A DNA stretch of 64,000 bases from Cristatella mucedo (Eukaryota > Bryozoa > Phylactolaemata > Cristatellidae), in NCBI GenBank assembly GCA_009760855.2, contig WPIO01000098.1, positions 686,501 to 750,500 on the forward strand, written 5' to 3'. The position numbers were made by a program, and so were the translations under genes. Under the pieces are notes generated by a model. The model was not told the origin of the DNA and did no database searches. It worked only from the letters and a program-made list of their open reading frames with translations. Shown piece after piece: positions 46,285-57,240 of this stretch (positions within the stretch are counted from its first letter, which is position 1; the number at the start of each line of letters is the position of its first letter).

Positions 46285-47880
46285 AAAGACTTTATCAATG
46301 CCGGGTTAAATCGACTGCATAATACTGACTCATTTCCAGGAAGCTTGCATAAATAGCAAGGTCATAGGCCTCGGCGGTAGGAGTCCAGAACGGGGCATGC
46401 ATACCCGTTTAAATTAGTGATTTGGCTGCAGAAACGCGTTTTCCATGCGCACTCATCTTCTCCCCAAAAAACAACCGAACGCGAGCCAACAGTGAGTGCG
46501 GGTGGATAGTTGTGACCAGTAGCGCTTGCACACCAACGTGCTTGTGCACAAGCTGAGCACGCACACATGGTTGGAAAAGCCGGTGATCCAGTTTCGTACG
46601 AAGGGTGAGCAAGCAGGCCGCTTTGTCGGTTGCCTGTACAGGCGGCACATACAGGCTATTGTTCGCTCGAGGAATAATGCCCAGCGTTGGTGGTTGCAAT
46701 GGCTTAGTCGGACCCGTAGTGCTTGCGTGCCCGAATGCAGCTCAACAGAATACATACTTTCATACACCTGTACAAGCCGTTGAGCTCGCACATCACGCGA
46801 TCAAGGTAAGCAAGCAGTGTGGGTACGTGCACGCGAGTGCGAACGCTGTGCGGCCCTGCCGGCTGCACTATCGGCTTGGTGCGCTGGACAATTTCTCAGT
46901 TGCCCGTGCAGATGTAGTGAAATAGATAATGGTCACGGCTTCAAGTTCACGACAAAAAAGAGTTCGTGCTTATATAACTTATTCTTATTTGTAAATTTGG
47001 GGCAGAAATGCATTGCATTTATTCACCAATGCGATCAGTACAGGGTTAAAAGGCTTGTACAAATACTGACCCCTTTACAGGAAGCATTCCAAGATACCAC
47101 GGACAGGTAGGTGTCCTGAACGGGGCATAAATAGCTCCTAAAAATAATCATGGACCTCAAAATGCCTTTTCCAACGTGCACTCTCCCATTCTCATGGAAA
47201 ACACCGGACGAGAGCTGGGAGCGGCTGCGGCTGGATACCTTGGCATAGTTGAACCCTGAGCTCTCTCGCCAGTCCACACGGTGGTGCGCAAGCTGCGCAC
47301 GCAGGTTGAGCATGAAGCTTGCGCACGCCGGTTGCGCACGCCGGTTGCGCACGCGGGTGCACAAGCAGTGCGAGCCAGTTGCCCAACCGTTCGCTAGCCA
47401 GACGGGGTTGAGGAACCTTCCTGAAATCCATAGAGGTTGCGTGCGCACACGTGCGGGTGAGCAAGCAGTGAGCATGGGTGGAGATGCGCCAGCTTCGCCG
47501 TGCGGGCACACCTGCTGGTACGATAGCTGCGAGTGCAAAATTGTGCCTTTGGATGAACACGCAGGGCGTTTTTTTCGGTTGTCCCCCCCCCACAGGCGTT
47601 TATCGAGGTCAGGGGTCAGGGCCGGCTCAAGCGACAATACCCAACCGAAGCTCGTCGAGTTTGAGTCTGCGAGGTAGAGCAAAATAAGAAGTCTCCTGCT
47701 TTGATGGTGTCATCTATTTAGTGTCGGCCGAGCCTCGGCCGCTTAGCAAGCTAGCAGCAGGCTGTATACATTATACTGAGGCTGCAGTCGACAAATAGCC
47801 ATTGGTCAACCGGTAAGTGCCGCCAGCAACGCCAGTAAGCTAGCATCCGGTGCTGCTTGAGGCATGCTGCGTAGTCTGAC
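46285..47880 (+). repeat. Tandem pair of a ~740-bp repeat
   Basis: 46285 onward and 47025 onward run in parallel: CCGGGTTAAATCGACTGCAT / CAGGGTTAAAAGGCTTGTAC; ACTGACTCATTTCCAGGAAGC / ACTGACCCCTTTACAGGAAGC (one base over the printed parts omitted); GTCCAGAACGGGGCATGCAT / GTCCTGAACGGGGCATAAAT; and a shared GCGCAC-rich middle. The second copy continues to TGTCGGCCGAGCCTCGGCCG and GGTCAACCGGTAAGTGCCG. A third copy is at 58565-59540. The 215-codon minus-strand frame and antisense 142-codon frame over it are composition-driven. Confidence 0.65.
47320..47361. repeat. 13-bp tandem TTGCGCACGCCGG, 3 units
   Basis: Three direct units in the GC-rich middle of the ~740-bp repeat; related GCGCAAGCTGCGCACGC lies just before. 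Confidence 0.85.
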
Positions 47881-48059
47881 GAACGTACTGAATGGAGCTA
47901 GTTGGTGACTCTGGAGACATTTCATCTTCGATGCCTGCTTCACCACGTTTCCTATGCCTTGTGACCATAGCGACTGTATCGAATGAGCCCCGACCGTGCA
48001 TGCCTCCACCGCCGTGCCCTACAGCAGACGACAGCCGCTGCAGACTCGGTCATAGCATT

Positions 48060-48131
48060 CAGCACAAGGAGGACGAATCAGATGAACCTACAAATTATAG
48101 TGGATCCATCTGATTCGTCCTCTTTGTGCTG
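48060..48131. repeat. Inverted repeat, 25-bp arms with 22-bp spacer
   Basis: Left arm 48060-48084 and right arm 48107-48131 are reverse complements with a single mismatch (AGGAGGACG versus AAGAGGACG sense). The right arm is the 5' edge of a LINE1 3' UTR fragment; the left arm is an inverted copy of that edge. Confidence 0.92.
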
Positions 48132-48300
48132 GCGCTGTGCATGCTGCCACTAAGCACATTTAAGTACGAAAACTGCATGTCACCTCTAACCATGTTATAC
48201 TCGTTATCATTGCACTCAGTACCACTGACCGTTTGATCGCACTTTATACGCAGCAAATTTGAATTGTATATAGTCAAATTAAGTTCTCTGAGGGCAAAAT
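48107..48300 (+). mobile_element. LINE1-type 3' UTR fragment
   Basis: TGATTCGTCCTCTTTGTGCT, GCGCTGTGCATGCTGCCACT, CACCTCTAACCATG, GCAGCAAATTTGAATTG and AAATTAAGTTCTCTGAGGGC match the LINE1 3' UTR; the stem-loop's first arm is degraded and there is no ATT tail. Confidence 0.78.
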
Positions 48301-48457
48301 GAAGTTGCTTTAATTGCTTTATTACTATCGCTATGATATGGCATAACAAGATATTTGGTTATCCGAGGGTGCTCTAAAATGCATTTTTATCACAATTAAT
48401 GTGAACCAATTTCATTTCTCATAGTGAATATAGCCATTCTCATAATTTAGTAAAGAA

Positions 48458-48545
48458 AATATTAGCTGAATCAATGTAGCCCATTTATATGCAACAGTAG
48501 AAGAACCTTTCGGCCTCGGCTCTGCTAACATAATTGCAGTCATGT
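48458..48545 (-). mobile_element. SINE2 3'-half fragment
   Basis: On plus: TTAGCTGAATCAATGTAGCC, then GCAACAGTAGAAGAACCTTT. The head is missing. It lies just before SINE1 copy b. Confidence 0.5.
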
Positions 48546-48567
48546 TAAAAATTTACCTTTGCATTAA

Positions 48568-48712
48568 CCGAGCTCGTTTGGCCAGCGGTTAGGGTGCTCG
48601 CCCCGACCGAGGTCTGACTGAGGTCGTGGGCTCGAGCCCCGAGGCATATGTGAAGCGCCTGAATAGAGACTAAGTTCTTATGGGGCGCTATATAAATGAA
48701 TTATATTTATTA
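48568..48712 (+). mobile_element. SINE1 copy b (tRNA-derived, LINE1-like tail)
   Basis: A-box-like TGGCCAGCGGTTA at 48579-48591, B-box GGGCTCGAGCCCCG at 48628-48641, then GAGGCATATGTGAAGCGCC, AGAGACTAAGTTCTTATGG, GGCGCTATATAAATGAATT and an ATT-rich end. The second stem arm is mutated relative to copy a. The best evidence that SINE1 is a family is that two unlinked loci share head, body and tail. Confidence 0.9.
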
Positions 48713-48719
48713 CCAATAG

Positions 48720-49480
48720 CATTGCAAAAACAACACTTTGTTATAATTATAACATTGAATTTACGTAAATTTACATTAACATTATCAGGCTAATAATTTA
48801 CCTAATAATTGCAATAAAGGGCAGTCAAGGATCTCTTGTAGCATGGGCAAAAGGCCTGAACGCCTGATACCAGTAGGCCAAGGGTCATGCAGCAATACAA
48901 CATCTTCTCCTAACAGCCGTGACAGCAACACTAAATCAATACGAAGCAGAGCAGCCTACATGTGCAAAAAAAATTAAGCCGAGAGTGTGCTGCGAATGAC
49001 TGATGCCAGAATTAAATTCTTGTCCCCTGCAACATGGCTCAATATACGGAACATGGATCTACGCTCAAATATAGCATCGGCTGAGCCACGTCATCTCTGC
49101 AATATCGCTTAAATTTATTTTGTTTGAGAGTGAATCCCAACGCCTAGAAGAAAAGTTTCTGGGTTTTTGTGAATTTCGTAGGTTACCCGTGAAACCGGAT
49201 GCCCTCAATGGTCAGTTTTCACTTCAAACACACAATCCCATTCTTACTGAGGACCTTCTTCTGAGGGAGCATATGGCCCAACATGAGAAGGGTTAAAGGC
49301 ATTGAATTTGGCACGCCTTCGATACAGATTTGAAAAGCTTTCCAGTATTCGCCAAGGAATGTCGTTGTGAGGAATGCATCAGCTCATTTGACTCCATGAT
49401 GAACTGCCTAGGGACTGAAGAGGTGGGCTCTATCACTAGCGTGAGTACCCCTGTATCTGTGCATGTACGCATGTACAAAG
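48720..49480. other. Unassigned stretch, no gene seen
   Basis: No repeat family or coding segment recognised. Confidence 0.4.
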
Positions 49481-49485
49481 TTCTA

Positions 49486-49642
49486 GATGATTTAACTGCC
49501 TCTTGCAAAGCAGCAGAAGAGCCCTAAAGGCTATCAAAACCGCTGGCAGCAGCAATAGAGGATCGCCTACAGCAGTACTCGAACCCAAAACTTCAGCGAC
49601 ATGGTCGTGAATAGTAACCCCCATACATAGAGTGCCATCACC
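49486..49642 (-). mobile_element. SINE2 copy
   Basis: On plus: GATGATTTAACTGCCTCTTG (3' end), AGCAGAAGAGCCCTAAAGGC, GCTGGCAGCAGCAATAGAGG, CAGTACTCGAACCCAAAACT (B-box complement), CATAGAGTGCCATC (head). A further weak 3'-half resemblance follows at 49888-49990. Confidence 0.8.
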
Positions 49643-50074
49643 GACCACCTATGTACACAATATTCGTATCTACATGGTGGGCTCAATGCATTGAACGGCA
49701 TGCTTACAATGCAGCGCAGTTTTTCGATCACACGAGAGCCGTGCACCAACTTAGTATTTATGGGCTTATAGGGGCCACTGACCACGAGGCACATATTCAC
49801 TGCCATCATTTCTCCTGTTTGAATGTTTTTGATTGATCCCTTTCCATTGATGCTGCAAATGCCGGAATCAGTATGCCCGTACTAGACCAATTCACCAGCC
49901 TCATTTCTTTAGCTGCAAAAGAGCCATTTGGTTCTTATTCTGCATTCGGCATGTAATAAAATACAGCCACCTGCATCACTCGGGACCAATAAATGAGGTC
50001 GATAAGTTCCGCCAACTTGCCTGCTGGCGGCAAGCCGAAGCGGCTTTTCCCATAACTAGTAACTTGGTCTTTAC

Positions 50075-50990
50075 AATAATAATGATAACGTTATTACACT
50101 TGATTAAGCGCCCTCAGAGAACACTAATCTCTCATTAGGCCGTTTACATTTGCAGCAAAGGGAAATGCAATTGAATGGTGAGTAAAATCATGCTTGATAA
50201 ACAAACGAAATGAATAAGATGGTTGGGGCTGACATGCACAGGGTCAGCATGCCAATGTGGTTAGTGGCGGCATGCACAGTGTCAGCACGCACAAGCACAT
50301 GAAAGGCGAATCACAGGGACCTAATAAATGCTGTCCTAAATATGCGTGTTTTTAAATTTTTTTAAATGTGGTAAGGTCAGAGAATGTTCTGGCGCAATTC
50401 TAGAGGGAGTTCCAGGCTTTGGGAGCATACGAACTAAATGCAAAGTCTCCAAAGGATTTGATGTTTGTACGAGGTATGTCCTTCTCTTTAATAAGGCTTT
50501 GTAACAAAACCAATGGAGCTGGAATACAGAACTGCTCCAATGCTGAGGGGCATCTGTATGAACTCTGCATACAAATGAAAACATTGATCATTCTCGGCAA
50601 TACCATTGGCATCAAAGATGGTATACTTTGTTGTAACAAGTGGACCAAGCACAAAGACTAAGGGTACCCCGTAATTTATAGAACCTCTTCAGATGACTCG
50701 CCTTACAATTCCGGTCTAACATTTGTTTCCGGGTAGATCAGCCAACTGTTGTTCTGTATGGGTAGCTGTCCAGACTTGAATAGCAGCAATGAACTACTCT
50801 CTCATTACGGTCGACCTTTAAATGCTTGGATAGCATAAATTTTGGTGGCAATAGGATACAGACGTTGGCAAGAGAACAGACCTGTGCTACATGAGGTATT
50901 TCCTGCTTGATGCATCGAAGACTGTTATATGAGCTTGGCTCTTTTTCAGAGCACTACAACCACGAGGTTAGCAGCTGCCTTTACAGAATT
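50075..50990 (-). mobile_element. LINE1-type copy, heavily decayed (RT fragments + 3' UTR)
   Basis: ATT-rich tail at 50075, stem-loop complement, and the 3' UTR GGGTCAGCATGCCAATGTGG-type segment to about 50330. Then minus-strand C-terminal RTNIKSFGDFAFSSYAPKAW near 50460-50400. Above 50560 an RT stretch reads INYGVP, then VLGPL, and FHLYAEF where YADD is expected, so the catalytic Asp pair is lost. The region between RT and C-terminus is deleted. 50830-50990 resembles 60170-60320 and is probably the RT part upstream. Confidence 0.8.
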
Positions 50991-50999
50991 TGGTCCGAA

Positions 51000-53230
51000 T
51001 CAATGCACAATATATTTATGCTGCACAGGTCTAATCTCAATCAGCTCCGAGGCCTTGTGCAGTCAAAGCCGTATGAAGATATCGAGCTGCTACTTCTGCA
51101 AGTACTGGCTATTCGACTGGTCAAAATTTTATTAAAAAAAATATTGAATGATACATGTGGCTATCAGCTTATTAGCCTCTAAGTTGCCACATCAAACGAG
51201 TCACTTTGATAGTGAATCGATTACTCAGCACGACGAACCGTAATTTAACAGCATTAACCGTCGTTATTTCACAGGAAAAAAAAGCAGGCTGAGCTTTGCC
51301 AGGTGCAGTTTTACAGTATTTTTACAAAGTGCCACGTTAGGGCTGCCAGAAAAGGCACGATGATGCCAGGTGTAAGTCGTAGTGCTGTGCGCGTGGCATG
51401 ACCGCCATGGTGCCCTGCCCTAGCCTGACAGGCAGGAGTGCATAATGCTTCGGCAGCCGATTCCTCCCCGCTGATTGGGTGGAGGCATGAGTGAATGGCC
51501 ACTCGGTCATGTGAAATTTCCTGGCCGGCAAGCTTGTTTAGCTCTCGAAGCTGTGAGCAGACGTGTCGTCCTTCTCCAGCTCTCACAGTGCACTGCACAA
51601 AGAGAAAATAGCCTCCTGACTTCATCGCGTTGATTACATCTTGTGGAGATGCCAGTGGCTTCGTTTTCATCGGTGCAAGCTGCACTGCATACCTGCTCGT
51701 CAACATTCCGAGCGACCAAGAGCACACATTGACCCTCACAGTGCTGACTGCAGCAACGCTGACAGCTGTTATGTTCCAGAGCGTAGTTCAAACTGTGTTT
51801 GTGTATGACCAAGTGTCTATGTGTGCAAATGCGAGTGTGCGTGCTTGTGCGCATGCATGTGTTTTGGAGGGTAAAGGTTCGCTTGTGCATTTGTGCACAA
51901 GCGTGTGACTGCAAGCCCCAACATGTACACGGGTCCAATATGTGGTGAATGTGTGGGCACGATTGTATTCATGTGCATGAGCATGCAAGCAAATATACTT
52001 GTAAGTTCGACTAGCTGCGTTTTTCTGCTTGCTTGAATGAGATCAGTGTGTGCATGTGCTTTGGCAATCATGTGTGCATGCCAGGGGCGGGTAAAGTGTG
52101 TGGGCGCTAGTGTGGGTCTCCGTATGAGCGAAGCATGAGGCTGTATGCATGTGTACACGTGCATGCATATGCAAGCGTGCAGGTTTGTGAAAGTGTGCAA
52201 GCCTGAATGCACATGGGCGTGTTTGTCTGAGGGAGAGTGAATTTTTATTCATAAATCTGTGCTTCCGTGAGTGCCGACGTGTGTGCTACCGTGTTATTAT
52301 TTATTAGTACTAGAAACTTTGAAAACCGAGGAAAGGCTGCCGGTAGACTGAACTAGCTCTCTTAGTCAACCACCGAACTCTCGCTGTCTCTAACCTATAT
52401 ATAAGGAAATTATTAAGCTCATTATCTTATTACATCACAACAATTCAATTATTTAATTTTATTTAAAATAAATAAAACCCGGTCACATTATGTTCTTTGT
52501 TTTCACGAATTTCTTTTTCGCATAGAAATTTTAACTGAAGCTTTATATTTTATCCCAAAAATATACAGGTTATTCGTGTAACACCGTAAAAACGTCTACT
52601 GCGGCATGCGATTAGCATCTACCTTGGTGATTGTTGGTGGCACTGTGACGGGCCTGCTTGCCTTGAGGCCTGGCTGCCGTGCAACAGAGCACTCAAAAAG
52701 TAATGTCCAGTGGTGGCACCTACTGAAGCATGTTCCTCGAAGCACCGATGGGTCTTTAGTTGCCCAACTGAAAGAAAAAGTCCTCGAAAGCTTAAAAAGG
52801 CCGACATTGCAGATTAACCTAGCCCGTGCTCACACAAGGTTAACTGTGCTAACCACTTATGCCCAGCGTGGGGGCACTCTCTGAGAGCTGGGCCAATGGT
52901 GACGACCACAGTAGGGTTAATTCCGGTTTCAATTGCCTCCGGCACAGTGAACTTGCATCGGTTGCACCGGTGTACATTGCAAATTCACGATTACTTTATA
53001 CGGCACAAGTTGCTGACAAGGGGTCACATAAATACAGGAAAAGGTGTTCTGCCTCGGCGTTTACTAAGGTGTGCCAGACTAAATGGTATCCACTTTGCAA
53101 TCGCAATCTTGATAAGCACACATGTCGTGAAACCCTGTGTATAGACTCTCTTCAATTCAATTGCAGTGCACGTGTACACAGATTAGTTTCTCCTGGGCTC
53201 ATCTGTATTAAGGCAACCTAGGTCAGGAAA
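51000..53230. other. Unassigned stretch with TG-rich tract
   Basis: No gene recognised. A 92-codon frame at 52606-52884 begins with a hydrophobic stretch resembling a signal peptide but has no known domain. 52270-52570 is AT-rich. Confidence 0.4.
51790..52230. repeat. Degenerate TG/GCATGTG tract
   Basis: About 440 bp of interrupted GTGTGCATGTG sequence. The 131-codon His/Thr-rich minus-strand frame is low complexity. Confidence 0.75.
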
Positions 53231-53239
53231 ACGATGTAT

Positions 53240-53600
53240 GAAGTCAGTGCAGCAACATGCACAAGCAACTGCACTAGCGGCCTTAAGGTATACCCAGGCT
53301 GATATAAGCTCATCTGTTTCCAAAACAGATGCTATTAATTCATAAAGGCGAATAGACTAAGAAAACCATATCTTGACTACTCACCCGCGTGGGTCATGTT
53401 ATGTCTATTATGTAGTAGGTACCATTGGTGCATTGGCTGCTGCTGCTGATAGAAGCTGAAAAAGCGTCTGACAGAGTTTCCTCTCAGAGCTCGTGGCAGA
53501 TCTCAGAGCTCGTAGCAAATCGTAGCCTATGCTCGAGAGGCCCTGGTGAAGGTATGTCAAGCCTGAAACAAGTTCGTCCAAGATGTTGCCACACCTCATC
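53240..53600 (+). repeat. Dispersed repeat X, copy 1
   Basis: Shares with 57905-58235 the order TTAAGGTATACCC / TTTAGGTAAACCC, TTCCAAAACAGATGCTATT / TTCCAAAACCGTTGCTATT, GATAGAAGCTGAAAAAGCGT / GATAGAAGTTGACAAAGCAT, CTGACAGAGTTTCC / CTGACAGAGTTCCC, and GCCTGAAACAAGTTCGTCCA / GCCTGAACAAGTTCGTCCAA. Identity of the element is unknown. Confidence 0.75.
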
Positions 53601-53943
53601 ACAATTTTGGACAAGAGCAAAAGCAAAAGGCAAAGGAATTGGTAAAAATCTGAAACTGGCGTATCTGGATCAGTCGGGCCGCTTGACGATTACTATTGCG
53701 TCTGAAGTAAGAGGCTCATGGAAACCTAAATCTACCAGTGCACTAAATCCTGACGGATAGTCACCGGATGCTTGCTAACCCTCTTTATAGCTTAACACTC
53801 TATGCCCATTAAATGTTCTCAGGCTGCGTCGATTTCTTTTCCTTCTTTTCTCCTCCCTATTGATTTTCTCTCTCTCTCTATGTTTATCAAATCGTGTACG
53901 ATCTGTGATTTTGGGAACTCACGCCCCCACACATCACACCCAC

Positions 53944-55620
53944 AGTGTAACTCCGTCTGTAACTCCACAAAGTCATAAAGACTATGTGGGTGTTACGCAG
54001 GAGAGTTTTGTATAGCACACTCACAGCCTAAGCGGCTTTCGGTGCGCATTTGGTGGCCGACAAACTTTGCCTCACGCAACAAAGAGAAAGTGAGAAGCAT
54101 AGCAGAGTCAGGAGAGCAGATATGATAATGAGTAGCATGGAAGTAGCAGCTCAGGACCGCTGAAAAGGATCAGCCATAGTCGGTAGTAGGAGAGTAATTA
54201 TCGTTGCTTAAGAATTGTGGGCGCGAGTTCAGCATTCTAGGACCCCCAGAGCAAAAGCTTAAGTCGCCAACGGTCTCTAAGCAGAGGAATGGAACAGCTA
54301 ATTTATTTTCCACACAGGATCTAAGGACACGAACAGGGTGAAACTGGTGCAACAGTTCAGCTAGGTGCGAAGGAGCCAAGCCAAGGCAGGCCTTGTGGAT
54401 CACCGTAAAACATTTGCTCTGTATCCGTCGCTCAACCAGCATCAATCCTAGCTTTTTTAGTTAAGGAAACACGTAGTCAAACCTCAGCGACTTGAAGACT
54501 AGCCTTGCAGCCATATTCACAATCAACGGCAGTGGCCTAGTTGCTTTCTTTGGTAGCCCAACCAAAAGGGAATTACCATAATCAAGCTGAGAGAGAACGA
54601 AGGAGCTATTAGAATTGCTTGCAAGCCACAGTGGAAGACAGCTCCTAATCTTAGAGAGGGATCGGATGTGATGGCTAGCTGTAGAAGCAGTGTTCTGAAT
54701 GAAGATTTTAAAATTAAGGCAGCTGTCGAAAGCGACACCCCAACTTTGAGCAAGCGGTCATGGTCGCACAACAGCATCTCATAATCGAAGAGAAAGGCCT
54801 TTTAAACCAGCCACTCAAATGTCAAATGCTGAGAGTGCCCTATGAGCAGCAATCTGTTTTATCGTCATATAGTTTCAAGAAGTTTTCCGACATCCAGGAT
54901 CTAATATCGGCAAGGCAAGCAATCACTTACTCAGTTGCCGCAGCAGATTCCAACGGTTTAGGTGACACATACAGCCGAGTATCGTCAGCATAGAAGTAAT
55001 ATCCTATTCCATGGGCCTTAATGACTTTTCCCACAGATTGAGCATAAACGGTGAACGGTAAGGGACCGAGTTTGAACCCTTGAGAGACTCCGCAGGTAGC
55101 CGGTCTCGTGCATGAGAGCTGACCCCTTACACGAAACGGATTTATTACGATGAGGTAAGTACAATTTAAACCACGCCAGTGCTTCGTCTGCCAGACCGAT
55201 CGCTGTTCTCAATCGCTCAAGTAGAATATCGTGATCAGTGGTTTCGAAGGCAGCTGACACATCTAGCAGAGCTAGGGCAAGACATTTTTGACATCATTGC
55301 AATCTAGAATTAGGTTGTTACCAAAGAGGAGAGCAGTTTTAGTGGTGTGCCGCCTCTTAAACTCTGATTGAAATGCTTCTTACATTTCATTGTTTTCAAT
55401 AGGTTCATTCAAATATTTAGCAACAATTTTTGCAAGAATCTTTGACATGAAAGGAAAAATTGAAACTGGGCAAAATTTTTCAGTAACCTCTGTATCTAAT
55501 CCAGGCTTTTTAGGTATGGGTCTAAAGATTGCCGATTTGAAGGACTTAGGGACCACACCTTATCCCAAAGAAACATTACGAATCTCCATCAACTTGGGAC
55601 GTGATCGTCGCTCATCTTAA
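53944..55620 (-). mobile_element. LINE2-type non-LTR retrotransposon, longest copy, dead
   Basis: Minus strand: RT segments VVPKSFKSAIFRPIPKKPGL (about 55575-55515), CPVSIFPFMSKILAKIV, a TAA, EAFQSEFKRRHTTKTALL, a frameshift, LLDVSAAFETTDHDILLERL, another frameshift, GVSQGFKLGP, and an intact catalytic YADD at 54981-54992. The C-terminal part at 54445-54170 includes CLGLAPSHLAELL. The 3' end at 53944-53990 matches the (ACATT)n-tailed termini elsewhere. L2/CR1-clade by motif but distinct from LINE1. The whole 5' half (ORF1, endonuclease) is missing. Confidence 0.93.
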
Positions 55621-55849
55621 TATTAGCATGTCACAAGCTTTTTCACTCAGAAATATTGCCTTATAAGATCAACCTATGCCTAAAGATATGCGCATTTTAA
55701 ACTGATTTAAATATCAAGTACTACATGTCATATGGTATCATCGGTAACTCTACACAGGCCAAATGAATACGCGGACTTGATGCTCACGAGTTTTAGTTGT
55801 CCACAAAAAAGTAAATAGCTTTCTGCCCTACTAATATTTTCTAACCTAA

Positions 55850-57240
55850 CAGTATCAAAAGCAGAAAACGCTGTGGTAAACGTCGTGCAACCAGTTGCAG
55901 CAGAAGCAGCCATTTTGGGTCAGTGCCAAGGGCAGCAGCCGCAAAGGTGGTAGAGGCAGCCATCTTTGCGGCAGCAGCAGTTGGGGCACAGGGTGTCGCT
56001 GCAGTAAGAACTGAGACTACAGCACCCGCAGAACTAACACTAGTAAAGGTTTCGGTGGCGGGTGCTGAATTACAAGCATCAACTGCAGCAGTGGCAGCAG
56101 CATGGCAGCAGTGACAGCAGTAGCAGCTGAAGCGACCATAAGTAAAAGGGGACAATAAGAGGGGGACGCAGCAACATGGTCTGCAGTGATCGCAGCAGCT
56201 ATAGCAGCAGTTGCTCGAGCGGCTAAACCTCAAGCAGGACTTGGTGTGACGGTATTATGAATAGCGGACTTAACAGTGACAGTGGTGGGCAAAAAGCAGT
56301 GGCATAAGCAGCTGCAGGTGCAGTGACGGATGCAGTGGCAGCAATCAAGGTCAATCTAACAAAGCAGTGGCAGCGGTTATGGTCGCTTAAGCAAAGGTGG
56401 TTGCCTCAGCACCTATTACTGTCGCAGAGTTATTAGCGCAGGTAGTGCCAGTTGTAGCTACGGTGGAAGCAGCAGCAGTAGCAGCTGTGAACAGTGTAAA
56501 TAGCAGTAAGTGGCCGTAGCAGCAGCGACTAAAGCATGACTGAAAAAAGTGATACTAACTGCTCACCAGCAGCAGCAGCAGCAGCAGCAGCAGAGGGGAC
56601 AGTCAAGAAGTGGCAGCAGTAGCAGAAGCAGCAGAAGTAACCACTGCATCGGTGGCCATTGCAGTAGCCGTCAATGTAGCAGTAGCGGCAGCACCACGGA
56701 AAATGGTGGCACCAACGGATGCTGCTTGAGTAGCATGAGCGGCCGCAGCACAAGGATTAATCCTGGCCGTGGTCAATACAGAAGTGTGCGAGGGTGGAGG
56801 TAGCTTGACTACTCATAAAAAGCAAAGACCTAATCTCAGAAAGTTAGTAACTTCCTTCCTCAACAGAATGAAGCAAGGTGCAAGCTGCCTAATCAATGGC
56901 CACTTTCTATAAAGGCCACAAAAATGCTGGACAGAAGCAGAAGGGGTTGCAATGTGGAGAAGGCATAGCACTAGCAAAACCACCCTACAGCAGTAATACG
57001 TACGCCATCCTTGATTTGAAGCTATAAATGAGTCGAATTGGGCAGTGTCCAAACCAAGGCTTTCTCACAGTCAGACCATCAGCAGTGCCCCCACTAAGAA
57101 TTTCCCATGGTCAGACTGGTTCCTGGTCGTTTGCAAAATGGGCCACCGATTTCTCTGCCTGCCGGCAGCAGTGACCCAGGAAGGAATTAACAAGATGGTC
57201 AGGGGAGGGCATGGCAGTGAGCCTGACACCACCTAGGCCT
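55850..57240 (+). repeat. Composite repeat, unit 6 (A, spacer, M, N)
   Basis: A 55850-56800 (GCAGCAGCAG-rich, with a pure (CAG)n core near 56569-56593). Spacer 56925-57040 parallels 19540-19685 (GGAGAAGGCATAGCACTAGC / GGAGACTGCGTTGCACTAGG). M 57040-57125 (CTTTCTCACAGTCAGACC). N 57110-57240 (GGTTCCTGGTCGTTTGCAAA). P, Q, S and T are absent. Confidence 0.6.

Noticed and set aside
47320-47361. Short direct repeats considered as a CRISPR array
   Set aside because: The 13-bp units are contiguous with no spacers, and the genome is eukaryotic.
47035-47682. 215-codon minus-strand frame and 142-codon plus-strand frame
   Set aside because: They lie over the GC-rich ~740-bp repeat and its 13-bp tandem; the frame is not open in the other two copies as far as can be seen.
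52606-52884. 92-codon frame with a signal-peptide-like start
   Set aside because: Single short frame with no domain, no splice or promoter context and a long AT-rich upstream region; hydrophobic starts arise by chance.
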